Shown piece by piece: positions 44,545 to 52,825 of a stretch of DNA of 64,000 nucleotides. Source of the stretch: Arthrobacter ruber (GTDB lineage: Bacteria; Actinomycetota; Actinomycetes; Actinomycetales; Micrococcaceae); assembly GCF_002954225.1 (NCBI RefSeq), contig NZ_PPTH01000012.1, forward strand, positions 1 to 64,000, read 5' to 3'. Both the position numbers and the translations under genes were made by a program. Position 1 is the first letter of the stretch; each line of letters begins with the position of its first letter. The notes under the pieces are model-generated. The model was not told the origin of the DNA. It did not search any database and was given only the letters and a program-made list of their open reading frames with translations.

Positions 44545-45705
44545 TCAGGTGGACGGCGGACCGAGCAGGGCCGTGGCCACGGTGGCGCGCGCCGACTCCT
44601 CCGTCGATGGGTGGAACTGACCGGCAAGGGCGTCGCGGTGCAGACGCGCCACCTCGGACGACGCCGAGAAGCCCGAGCCACCGCCCACGTGCAGAGCCGC
44701 ACCGGTCGCGGCGACCGCCGCGTCGACTGCGTGGGTCTTCAGCGTCACGAGCCGCGCGAACCACTGCGATCCGACGTCGGTCCGGGCGTCGAGGTCCTGC
44801 GTCACGCTGCGGAGCTCGGCCTCGGCCCCGGTCCGCCGCATGGCCGCGCCGGCCAGGAGGTTCCGGAGCACAGGGTCGTCGGCGAGCGGGCGGTCCGCGA
44901 CGTGGCTCCGCCGCCGGGCCAGTGCAAGGGCTGCGAGGTCGAGCGCCCGATCCGCGATCCCGAGATAGACCGAGGCGATGAGGCTCTCGAAGGCGGCGAA
45001 GATCCCGAACACGAGGAGGTCCGCGTTCGGGCCGGCCGGGATGCGCCGGAATACGGCGCCGGCGGGCACGCGCACGTCGGACAGGCGGGTCGTGTGGGAC
45101 TGCGTGGCGCGCATCCCGAGCGGGTTCCAGTCCTCGACGATCTCCACGCCGGGCGTCCCGCGCGGCACGAACGCGTGGAGGATAACGTCCTCGCCGTTCT
45201 GCCCCTCGAGCTTGCCGAAGATCCCGAGCCGGGTCCACACGGGCGAGAGGCTCGTGAAGACCTTCGTACCGGTGAAGCCGAAGCCGCCGTCGGGCAGGGA
45301 CTCGACGCGCGTCAGCGAGTCGAACAGCACGGCGTCGTTGCCCGGTTCGGAGACGCCGAACGCGAAGATCTCGCCCTGCGCGGCGTCGTCGAGGACGAAC
45401 CGCAGCGACGCGTCCCCCCGGTCGGCGAGGAGTCCCGCGACGGCCGTCCACACCAGGTGCATGTTGACCCCGAGGGCGGTCGCGGGAGCGGCAGAGGCCA
45501 GCCGCCGCTGTGCAGCTGCCGCCCCTCCCATCCCACCCGCATCGCCCGGCGGGGTGTCCACCAGCATCCGGAGGTACCCGGCGGACTCGAGTTCGGCGAA
45601 GTCCTCCGTGAAGAAGGTGTTGGCGTCGTCGTAACCGGCAGCCCGGGCGCGGAAGCGCTCGAGCAGCTCCGCGGTCAGGAGCGGGTCCGGGGTCGACGCC
45701 GTCAC
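44545..45705 (-). CDS. Acyl-CoA dehydrogenase family protein
   Basis: A 386-residue flavoprotein of the acyl-CoA dehydrogenase fold. N-terminal helices (ELLERFRARAAGYD) are followed by the middle beta domain (FAFGVSEPGNDAVLF, the FAD/substrate loop) and a C-terminal helical domain with SVYLGIADRALDLAALALARR and HVGGGSGFSASSEVARLHRDA. The last segment resembles flavin monooxygenases of the DszC/HpaB side of the family rather than fatty-acid enzymes, since no catalytic Glu is evident near the end. GAGGA lies 6 bases before the GTG. It follows the M20 peptidase gene by 11 bases. Confidence 0.85.
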   Translation of the reverse strand: MTASTPDPLLTAELLERFRARAAGYDDANTFFTEDFAELESAGYLRMLVDTPPGDAGGMGGAAAAQRRLASAAPATALGVNMHLVWTAVAGLLADRGDASLRFVLDDAAQGEIFAFGVSEPGNDAVLFDSLTRVESLPDGGFGFTGTKVFTSLSPVWTRLGIFGKLEGQNGEDVILHAFVPRGTPGVEIVEDWNPLGMRATQSHTTRLSDVRVPAGAVFRRIPAGPNADLLVFGIFAAFESLIASVYLGIADRALDLAALALARRRSHVADRPLADDPVLRNLLAGAAMRRTGAEAELRSVTQDLDARTDVGSQWFARLVTLKTHAVDAAVAATGAALHVGGGSGFSASSEVARLHRDALAGQFHPSTEESARATVATALLGPPST

Positions 45706-45716
45706 GGACGGTCCTC

Positions 45717-47018
45717 TCAGTAGGTGGTGAGGAGGCGGGAGAGCACCTTGGCGCCGAAACGCAGCGAGTCCGTCGGGACGCGCTCGTCGACGCCGTGGAA
45801 CATGCCCGTGAAATCGAGCTCGTCGGGCAGCTGCAGGGGCGCGAAGCCGTAGCCGGTGATGCCGAGGCGGCTCAGCGACTTGTTGTCCGTGCCGCCCGAG
45901 AGCGTGTAGGGCAGGACCTTCGCCCCGGGATCCTCGGCGTGCAGTGCGTCGATCATCGAGTCCACCAGGTTGCCCGCGAAGGGGACCTCGAGGGAGGTGT
46001 CCTTGTGCTCGTAGCTCACGTCTACACCCTCGCCCGCGAGGCCGCGGATGATCTCCAGGACCTGGTCCTGCTGGCCCGGCAGCGTCCGCACGTCGATGAG
46101 CGCCTCGGCGGTGCCGGGGATGACGTTGTGCTTGTACCCGCCCTTCAGGACCGTGGGGTTGGCGGTGTTCTGCAGGGTCGCCCCGACGAAGCGCGCCACC
46201 GTACCCAGCTCCTTGAGGATGATGTCGGGGTTGTCGGGGTCGAACTCGACGCCCGTCAGCTCGGTGACGCCGTCGAGGAACTGGCGGGTGGTGGGGGTGA
46301 GTTCGATGGGCCAGGCGTGGTCGCCGATCCGGGTGACGGCGCGGGCCAGGGCGGTCACGGCGTTGTCGGTGTTGATCTGCGAACCGTGGCCCGCGCGGCC
46401 GTGCGCCACGAGCCGCAACCAGGAGATGCCCTTCTCCGCCGTCTGCAGGAGGTAGGTGCGCTGGCCGCCGATCGTGGCCGAGAAGCCTCCCACCTCGGAG
46501 ATGGCTTCCGTGGCTCCCTCGAAGACCTCAGGCTTGTTGTCCACGAGCCAGGAGGCGCCGTAGGCACCACCGGCTTCCTCGTCGGCGAAGAAGCCGAAGA
46601 TCAGGTCGCGCTGCGGCCGGACGCCGTCGCGCTGCATGGAGCGCAGGACGGACAGGATCATGGCGTCCATGTCCTTCATGTCCACCGCACCGCGGCCCCA
46701 GATCAGGCCGTCCTTCTCCTCGCCGCCGAAGGGATCGACGGTCCAGTCCTCCTTCTGCGCCGGCACGACGTCGAGGTGTCCGTGCACCACGAGGGCGGGG
46801 AGGGAGGAGTTCGTGCCCTCCATGCGGGCGACGACGGAGGTGCGGCCCGGCGCCGATTCGAAGAGCTGCGTGGACAGGCCCACCTCCTCGATGAGTCCCG
46901 CCGTGTACTCCGCGGCCTGCCGCTCCCCCGGCCCCACGTTGTCCCCGAAGTTCGAGGTGTCGATTCGGATCAGGTCCTGGCAGATCCTGACGACTTCATC
47001 TTCGGGTGGCATGCCCAC
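45717..47018 (-). CDS. M20 family metallopeptidase (M20/M25/M40)
   Basis: A 433-residue zinc peptidase of the DapE/ArgE/PepV type. Metal ligands: His in VVHGHLDVVPA, bridging Asp in GRGAVDMKDMDA, and the Glu pair in FFADEEAGGAYG. A dimerisation domain lies between about residues 200 and 320. Substrate unknown; dipeptides or N-acyl amino acids are usual. I chose the GTG at 47018 because GGAGG lies 5 bases before it; the ATG two codons later (47012) is also possible. Likely an operon with the acyl-CoA dehydrogenase-like gene. Confidence 0.88.
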   Translation of the reverse strand: MGMPPEDEVVRICQDLIRIDTSNFGDNVGPGERQAAEYTAGLIEEVGLSTQLFESAPGRTSVVARMEGTNSSLPALVVHGHLDVVPAQKEDWTVDPFGGEEKDGLIWGRGAVDMKDMDAMILSVLRSMQRDGVRPQRDLIFGFFADEEAGGAYGASWLVDNKPEVFEGATEAISEVGGFSATIGGQRTYLLQTAEKGISWLRLVAHGRAGHGSQINTDNAVTALARAVTRIGDHAWPIELTPTTRQFLDGVTELTGVEFDPDNPDIILKELGTVARFVGATLQNTANPTVLKGGYKHNVIPGTAEALIDVRTLPGQQDQVLEIIRGLAGEGVDVSYEHKDTSLEVPFAGNLVDSMIDALHAEDPGAKVLPYTLSGGTDNKSLSRLGITGYGFAPLQLPDELDFTGMFHGVDERVPTDSLRFGAKVLSRLLTTY

Positions 47019-47147
47019 GGGGTCCTCCTCGGTAGTGGTTGCCCTCCAGCCTACCGAGAGCCGGTGGACCGGAGGGTGCACACCGGGTCCCGGCGGGCGC
47101 GTCCTGTACGCCGGACCGTGCCCGGTGAGGACCCGCCCTTCCGGCCC

Positions 47148-48287
47148 CTAGGGTCCCTCGGTGAACTCCTCGGTGATCTCACCGATGTACTGGATGGTGA
47201 GGACCGGCGAGTCCATCTCGTCGGTGCCGGCGACCAGCGCGACGTACAGGTGTTCGTCCTCGAAGCCCGAGGCCACGTAGTCGAAGCTCTTCCATGTCGG
47301 GTGCTCGGCGGCACCGTGCCAGGCGGGGTGCAGCAGCAGGTCCTCCCATTCGGACTCCGCCGGCAGGCCCTCCAGTCCGAGCGCCGCGACGACGGTGTGC
47401 TCCACGGCCACGGGGCAGAGGAAGTACCGGGCGGAGGCGTACGGGCTGATGTCGACCAGGGTGCCTTCGGCCAGTGCCTTCTGGCGCGCCGGGCCGGGGT
47501 GCTTCTCCGGGATCTCGTGGGTGAGCTGGTGTTCGAGCAGATCGACCTGCTCGGTGCTGGGCATCCCCTCCGGGTAGAGGTAGGGGTTCACGCGGGAGGC
47601 AGGGTCGTACGGCACGAACCAGGCAGGCTCCTCCGGCTGCCTGCCCTCCGGGGCCGGCTGGTAGGCGTCCTCCAGCACGGTGGTCTCCTCGAGCAGTCCG
47701 ACCACCAGGCGGTCGAGGTTCACGGCACCGAGGTTCGCGCCGTACTCGGTATCGGCGTTCCGTACGCCCTTCTTGGCGAAGCAGTAGGCGGCGAGCTCGT
47801 GCGCGAAGGTGCGCGGGTCCTCCCAGCCGAGCTCGAAGTCCGATGCCACCTCGGCCGCGACGACGGCGAAGCGCTGCATGAACCCGGCGGTGTAGTAGCG
47901 CCGGTACGCCGGGGGCAGGATGTCGACGACCCGCGCTCCCGCGGAGGTGATATACGCCTGCGGGTCGCCGCCGGCGGCCTCGATCGTGCGCAGCGCGAAG
48001 ATGTCGTCGAAGATCCCGCCCAGCACGATCGGGATGGACTGCCGCAGTGCGCCACGGAGCAGCTGCGCGAGCACCAGGTCCTTGAGCCGGGCTTCCGGGG
48101 AGTCGTAGTTGGACGCCGGGAGCTGACCCTCCTCGTCGAGCTGCATCCGTCCGATGCACGCGCCCTGCAGTTCCGGGCCGCCGAAGTAGCCGAGCAGGGT
48201 CAGGTGGACACCCTCGAGCTTCCGGCCCTCGTTGATCAGGTCGATCTGCCGGGGCGTGAGGTCATGCGGGTCGATCTCCGGTGCCAC
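47148..48287 (-). CDS. Unrecognised 379-residue protein
   Basis: I do not recognise this protein. It is soluble, acidic and without signal peptide or repeats. It begins with IDPHDLTPRQIDLINEGRKLEG and contains IPIVLGGIFDDIFALRTIEAAGG, YYTAGFMQRFAVVAAEVASDFELG and CFAKKGVRNADTEYGANLGAVNLDRLV. The evenly spaced hydrophobic positions and near absence of stop-prone frames show it is a real gene. The GTG at 48287 has GAGGAG 4 bases before it. It lies 129 bases upstream of the M20 gene on the same strand. Confidence 0.75.
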   Translation of the reverse strand: MAPEIDPHDLTPRQIDLINEGRKLEGVHLTLLGYFGGPELQGACIGRMQLDEEGQLPASNYDSPEARLKDLVLAQLLRGALRQSIPIVLGGIFDDIFALRTIEAAGGDPQAYITSAGARVVDILPPAYRRYYTAGFMQRFAVVAAEVASDFELGWEDPRTFAHELAAYCFAKKGVRNADTEYGANLGAVNLDRLVVGLLEETTVLEDAYQPAPEGRQPEEPAWFVPYDPASRVNPYLYPEGMPSTEQVDLLEHQLTHEIPEKHPGPARQKALAEGTLVDISPYASARYFLCPVAVEHTVVAALGLEGLPAESEWEDLLLHPAWHGAAEHPTWKSFDYVASGFEDEHLYVALVAGTDEMDSPVLTIQYIGEITEEFTEGP

Positions 48288-48458
48288 GCCACTCCTCGCT
48301 CGACGGTGGCGCCAGACTAGCAGCCTGGAGCCGCACACGCTGGGCGATTCGAGCTCATCTGTGCGCCGGGGATAGCAGATGGTTCGTCGTCGGTCGCTTC
48401 TCCGTCCCCACAGACTTCACCATGAGTACCATCACTCCCATTGAGGCACTCCGATCAC

Positions 48459-48487
48459 TTCTGTTTCTGCCCGCCGAAGGATATGCT
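48459..48487 (+). promoter_or_regulatory. Candidate promoter of the proline-rich protein gene
   Basis: TTCTGT (48459-48464), a 17-base spacer and TATGCT (48482-48487) predict a short leader of about 30 bases that includes the ribosome site GAGGGAA. Confidence 0.45.
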
Positions 48488-48525
48488 ATGCGCCGGGCGT
48501 CGGGCCCACAGACCGAGGGAACCTC

Positions 48526-49281
48526 ATGAGCAAGCCACTGAACCGGACGATGTCCGCTGCCGCCGTCGTCCTGATCGGAGGGCTAGCCCTCGGTATCCCT
48601 GCGGCGTCGGCCGAGGAGCCCACCTCTGATCCTTCGGCCCCCCCGTCGACAGTCACTTCCCCGTCGACAGTCACTTCCCCGTCGACAGTCACTTCCCCGC
48701 CGACGTCCGAGCAGGTAGTGCCCACCACTCCCGCCCCGACCACACCTGGCGTGGTTACGGATCCGCCGGTGGAGACACCTGGCCCGTCTGCTCCAGCCCC
48801 GACCCAACCCCCGGCTCCGACTCCGACTCCGACTCCTGAAGCTCCTCCCGCCCCGGAGACCGCTGTCCCCGTCCCAGCGCCGGTGGAGACGCGGGCGCCC
48901 GATCCGGCCCCGAACCAGTTCCACGAGTGGCAGCCCATCCAGCAGGTCGGGCCGTCGATCCTGCCTCCCGGGGCCCCGCTGCCGGAACCGATCTTCGAGG
49001 AGGTGCCTCCCGTGGCCGAGGTCGCGCCCGTGGAGGAGGCGCCTGCCGAAGCCGCTCCGGTGGCCAAGCCGACGGTACCGGCCGAACCCGCACCAACAGC
49101 GACGTCGTCCGCGTCCGCGTCCGCGTCCGCGCCCGCGAGCGCGGAACCGATCGCGATCGAGCGGGCCGACTCCCCTCGGGGGTTCGAGGTTCCGCTGCTG
49201 GCGGGTCTGTCCGTCGTGATCCTCGGCTGCATCGCCGGGCTGGTGAAGATCTTCGGCTTCCCCCGGCGCCACGCAGCCTAG
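48526..49281 (+). CDS. Exported proline-rich, membrane-anchored surface protein
   Basis: A 251-residue protein with an N-terminal signal peptide (AAAVVLIGGLALGIPAASAEE, cut after ASA), a long Pro/Thr/Ala/Val-rich low-complexity region (about 32-215), and a C-terminal membrane helix (LLAGLSVVILGCIAGLVKIF) with a basic end (PRRHAA). There is no LPXTG motif. The layout fits a cell-wall-spanning stalk. The region near the start is built from exact 18-bp DNA repeats coding PSTVTS. GAGGGAA precedes the ATG by 3 bases. Confidence 0.8.
   Translation: MSKPLNRTMSAAAVVLIGGLALGIPAASAEEPTSDPSAPPSTVTSPSTVTSPSTVTSPPTSEQVVPTTPAPTTPGVVTDPPVETPGPSAPAPTQPPAPTPTPTPEAPPAPETAVPVPAPVETRAPDPAPNQFHEWQPIQQVGPSILPPGAPLPEPIFEEVPPVAEVAPVEEAPAEAAPVAKPTVPAEPAPTATSSASASASAPASAEPIAIERADSPRGFEVPLLAGLSVVILGCIAGLVKIFGFPRRHAA
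48643..48696 (+). repeat. Three exact tandem copies of an 18-bp coding repeat
   Basis: The unit CCGTCGACAGTCACTTCC is repeated three times without a change and codes for PSTVTS. Perfect identity at the DNA level points to recent copy-number change. A shorter 6-bp repeat (GCGTCC) codes the Ser-Ala run near 49110. Confidence 0.9.
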
Positions 49282-49735
49282 CTTCACAGGCACTTCGCCA
49301 GGGCGCAGGGTGCCGTGCACGAATCCCCCTGCCGTCCCAGCGCACCCTGGACGGTCGCCGGTGTGGGGTCCTTACAGAACCACCCTCGTTCTTCGGGACG
49401 TCGACCACGGCATCTCCTTGCACTCACCGGGAGTCCGCTCCTGACTCATGGAGGGCTGCAGTCTGCTGATCTGCCTGCCTGAGGGGATGTCCCACCCGGA
49501 CAGGGCGGCAACCGGCACGGTCATGCGTCCTGAGATGCTGCGTCCTTGGGCCTCAGGTCTGGTGTCCGTTGCGGACCCGCATCCTACTGCTTGAGGCAAC
49601 CACCACCCCATCAGGAACTTCCGTCGATACCAGTCCATGCCGAGGCAGTCTCCCCGCTGCACATCGTAGGGGATGCGCAGCACAGCGGCTTCGGCACTCG
49701 CATGGTCGCAACTACTCCTCGCGTGGTCGAGGCAC
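49282..49735. other. Non-coding or degraded region between the surface protein gene and the tRNA terminator
   Basis: About 450 bases without a gene I can support. A weak 8-bp inverted repeat (CAGGGTGC at 49306-49313, GCACCCTG at 49342-49349) may end the surface-protein transcript. The rest is poorer in G+C at third positions than the neighbours. A minus-strand frame at 49372-49737 codes for 121 residues but lacks a ribosome site and shows no family. Confidence 0.35.
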
Positions 49736-49765
49736 AAAAAAACCCCCGGCGAACCGGGGGTTTTT
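49736..49765 (-). terminator. Intrinsic terminator of the tRNA-Leu gene
   Basis: The minus strand forms CCCCCGG-TTCG-CCGGGGG flanked by A and T runs, ending in seven T residues (49736-49742). This is the only textbook hairpin plus T tract in the window, and it begins 5 bases after the tRNA. Confidence 0.95.
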
Positions 49766-49770
49766 CCTGT

Positions 49771-49853
49771 GCGCGGAGGGGGACTTGAACCCCCACCCTC
49801 AATAAGAGGACTAGCACCTCAAGCTAGCGCGTCTGCCATTCCGCCACCCGCGC
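49771..49853 (-). tRNA. tRNA-Leu (anticodon GAG)
   Basis: An 83-base tRNA reading CUC and CUU codons. The acceptor stem GCGCGGG pairs with TCCGCGC (one G-T). The D arm is GCG...CGC. The anticodon stem is CTAGC/GCTAG with loop TTGAGGT, placing GAG at the anticodon. A long variable arm with CCTC/GAGG marks a class II tRNA. The T arm is GGGGG-TTCAAGT-CCCCC. CCA is not encoded. Confidence 0.95.
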
Positions 49854-50093
49854 GGGTGGTATTTCGCGGTCGAAACCGGCGAAAGCAACGAGTAAGACAT
49901 TACCACGGGTACGCCGGTGTTGTTGCATCGGCGGCTGTGGCGCGGCGGCGGAAGCCGCCGATCGTGCCCTGCTACATCGACGACATCCGGCCCACCGCGC
50001 CGCAGCGCGTCGAAGAAGCGTTCGCGTGGGATCGCCGCCTACGCCTGCGGTGCCTGGGACCGACGCGTACCCATAAGTCATCCGTCAGGAGCA

Positions 50094-50121
50094 TGGACAA
50101 CGTTATGGATCTGAGTATCTT
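50094..50121 (+). promoter_or_regulatory. Leaderless promoter of the ABC exporter operon
   Basis: TGGACA (50094-50099), a 16-base spacer and TATCTT (50116-50121) stand 7 bases before the ATG at 50129. Confidence 0.5.
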
Positions 50122-50128
50122 CGGTGCC

Positions 50129-51115
50129 ATGAGCACCCCCATCCAGGTCCGCGGTCTCGTGAAACGTTTCGGTCGCGCGCTCGCTCTCGACAGCCTCGAT
50201 CTCGAGGTCGCATCGGGAGAGGTGCACGGTTTCCTCGGCCCGAACGGTGCCGGGAAGTCGACGACCATCCGCATCCTCCTGGGGCTCGCACGGGCGTCCG
50301 CCGGTGAGGTGACCGTGTTCGGCCGGGACCCGTGGAAGGAGGCATCCGCTCTGCATCGACTGATCGCGTACGTGCCGGGAGATGTCAGCATCTGGCCGAA
50401 TCTCACGGGCGGCGAGGCGGTCGACCTGCTGGGCCGGCTCCGCGGGAGCCCGGACGACAAGGCCGGTTATCGGGGACGCCGCGACCGTCTGGTCGAGGCG
50501 TTCCAGTTCGACCCGCGCAAGAAGGGCCGCGCGTACTCGAAGGGCAACCGGCAGAAGGTCGCGCTCATCGCAGCATTCGCGACGCCCGCCGACCTGTACA
50601 TCATGGACGAACCGACGAGTGGCCTCGACCCGCTGATGGAGGTCGTCTTCGATCGGGAGGTGGCCCGCGTCGCCGCCGAGGGCGCAACGGTCCTGCTGTC
50701 GAGTCACATCCTCTCGGAGGTCGAGGAGCTCTGCGATCGGGTCAGCATCATCCGCGCCGGCCGGACCGTCGAATCCGGCACGCTCGCCGAGCTCCGCCAC
50801 CTCACACGCACCCAGATCACCTTCTCTGCCGAGGGACAAGTGGATATGGCGGGCGACGCGCTGAAGGGCGCCGCCGCACCCGGCTCGTTGAAGGGCATCC
50901 CCGACGTGCACGACGTCATCGTGGACCACGGCAGACTGACCTTCACGATCGACAGCGACCGGGTGGCCGCCGTGCTTCCCGAACTCGCCCGCCGGAACGT
51001 GCAGGGACTCACCGTGGCGCCGCCGTCGCTCGAGGAGCTGTTCCTGCGTCACTACGGCGACGAGATAGTCCCCGGTAGGACATCCGAGCGGGCCGTCGCC
51101 GCCGCGCGGGTCTGA
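50129..51115 (+). CDS. ABC exporter ATP-binding protein
   Basis: A 328-residue ATPase of the drug-exporter type. Walker A GPNGAGKS is near residue 40, Walker B is DLYIMDEPTSGLDP, and the H-loop is LLSSHIL. The signature motif is YSKGNRQK rather than LSGGQ, a variant seen in antibiotic-exporter ATPases of actinobacteria. The C-terminal 90 residues form the extension common in this subfamily. The promoter suggests a leaderless start at 50129; longer in-frame starts upstream lack ribosome sites. The stop overlaps the permease ATG. Confidence 0.88.
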   Translation: MSTPIQVRGLVKRFGRALALDSLDLEVASGEVHGFLGPNGAGKSTTIRILLGLARASAGEVTVFGRDPWKEASALHRLIAYVPGDVSIWPNLTGGEAVDLLGRLRGSPDDKAGYRGRRDRLVEAFQFDPRKKGRAYSKGNRQKVALIAAFATPADLYIMDEPTSGLDPLMEVVFDREVARVAAEGATVLLSSHILSEVEELCDRVSIIRAGRTVESGTLAELRHLTRTQITFSAEGQVDMAGDALKGAAAPGSLKGIPDVHDVIVDHGRLTFTIDSDRVAAVLPELARRNVQGLTVAPPSLEELFLRHYGDEIVPGRTSERAVAAARV

Positions 51116-52740
51116 TGTCCGCCCTGGGCTTGCTGCTCGGTCTGCGCCTGCGCCGCGACCGGGTGCAGCTCGCGCTGTGGATCATCGGTACTGCCGCGCT
51201 CGCGCTGTTCGCGACCGTCTCGCTCGCCGACACGTTCGGGAGCGCCGACGAACGCCGTACCCTGTTGGCGCTTGCCATTGCGACACCGGCTGTCCTCGTG
51301 TTCCGTGGCACGCCGAACGGGGCCGGACTCGACGAGGTGACGTTCTTCGCGATCTTCGCGTTCCTGGCACTGCTCGCCGGGCTGATGAGTACCTTCCTCG
51401 CGGTCCGGCACACCCGTGGCGATGAGGAGCAGGGGCGCGCGGAGATGGTCTCCGCGACATCGGCCGGGCGGATGACGCCGGTGCTCGCCACACTGGTGCA
51501 TGGGATCGGGGCGAATGCCGTCCTCGGCGCCGCGGTGGCCGTGGCCTTCGTCGCGGGCGGCCTCGACGCGACCGGTTCAGGAGTCGCGGGTGCGGCGGTC
51601 GCGGCATGCGGGGTCGCGTTCCTCGCCTTCGGGCTCTTCGCCGCCCAGGTTCTGCGCACCTCACGCGGCGCGAACGGTCTCTCCGTCGCCTTCGTGGTGG
51701 GCGCGTACGTCCTGCGCGGCCTCGGCGACGCCGCCGGTACCGCATCCCCGGACCTGCTGTCCGTCACGCCCGCCTGGCCGAGCCGGCTGTCGCCGATCGG
51801 CTGGGCGCAGCGCACCGGGGCCTGGAACCAGAACGACCTCATGCCGCTCCTGCTCGATCTCGTGTTCGCTGCAGTGCTCGTCGCCGTCGTCCTCGCGCTG
51901 CAGTCGGTCCGGGACACCGGCGCGAGCCTTCTCGCTCCGCGTGCCGGCCGGGCGACGGCGCCTGCGGCACTCTCGGGGTCCTTCGGACTCGCCTGGCGAC
52001 TCACGCGCGCAGGCGTACTCGCCTGGGCCGTCGGCGCGTTCGTCGCCGGCGTGCTCGCGACGACGCTGACCACCCTCGTCGGCCGGATCGGTGAACAGGC
52101 ACCGGAGGTCGCGGCGACACTCGGACGCCTCTCCCGGGCCGGATCCACACTGGAGCAGGCGCTCGTGGCGACGATCTTCTCGCTTGTCGGCATGCTCGCT
52201 GCTGCCTGCGCCATCCAGGTGATGATCAGGGCGCGTCAGGAGGAGACGAGCGGCACCGCCGAACTACTCCTCGGGTCGAGTCCGGTGGGGCGGTTGCGCT
52301 GGGCGGCGACGTACGTCGGCGCAGGGGCTGTCGGCATCGCCATCGTGCTGCTGGCGGCATTCCTCGGCGCGGTGCTCGGAGCGGCGGGTGGCGGCGAGAC
52401 GTCCGCCGCGATCGGCGACGCTGCCCAGGCCGCCGTCGGGCAGGTGCCGGTAGCGCTCGTGTTCCTCGGCGTCGCGCTCGTCGTCTTCGTCCTCCTGCCC
52501 GCGCTGACGGTCCCCCTCACCTGGTCGCTGCTCGGCCTCGCGACGATCCTCGGCATCTTCGGAGGACTCATCGGGCTCCCGGAGTGGATCGTCGACCTGT
52601 CTCCGTTCGCCAACTCCCCGGTGCCCGCCGGGGACAGCGTCGACTGGACCGGCGGCGTCTGGATGCTCGTGATCGCTGCCGCGGCGATCACGGGTGGAAC
52701 AGTGATCGCGGGCCGCCGTGAACTGCGGACGGGAGGCTGA
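51115..52740 (+). CDS. ABC exporter permease (polyketide/antibiotic exporter-like)
   Basis: A 541-residue membrane protein with about twelve hydrophobic segments in two similar halves, each starting with a short cytoplasmic helix (LLLGLRLRRDRVQLALW and LAWRLTRAGVLAWAVG). The family is often annotated as an antibiotic exporter permease. It partners the ATPase encoded just before it (TGATG overlap). No regulator gene is adjacent, so the substrate is unknown; tolerance to a natural product is a reasonable guess. Confidence 0.88.
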   Translation: MSALGLLLGLRLRRDRVQLALWIIGTAALALFATVSLADTFGSADERRTLLALAIATPAVLVFRGTPNGAGLDEVTFFAIFAFLALLAGLMSTFLAVRHTRGDEEQGRAEMVSATSAGRMTPVLATLVHGIGANAVLGAAVAVAFVAGGLDATGSGVAGAAVAACGVAFLAFGLFAAQVLRTSRGANGLSVAFVVGAYVLRGLGDAAGTASPDLLSVTPAWPSRLSPIGWAQRTGAWNQNDLMPLLLDLVFAAVLVAVVLALQSVRDTGASLLAPRAGRATAPAALSGSFGLAWRLTRAGVLAWAVGAFVAGVLATTLTTLVGRIGEQAPEVAATLGRLSRAGSTLEQALVATIFSLVGMLAAACAIQVMIRARQEETSGTAELLLGSSPVGRLRWAATYVGAGAVGIAIVLLAAFLGAVLGAAGGGETSAAIGDAAQAAVGQVPVALVFLGVALVVFVLLPALTVPLTWSLLGLATILGIFGGLIGLPEWIVDLSPFANSPVPAGDSVDWTGGVWMLVIAAAAITGGTVIAGRRELRTGG

Positions 52741-52825
52741 GTCCTGCGGAGGCCGGGCGAAGGGCAGTCGCGCAGAGGGCGGTCGGGCAGTCGGACGCCG
52801 TACCCGTCGCCGCAGACTCCCCCCG

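Noticed and set aside
49372-49737. Minus-strand frame of 121 residues next to the tRNA terminator
   Set aside because: It begins inside the terminator, has no ribosome site or promoter, and no family resemblance.
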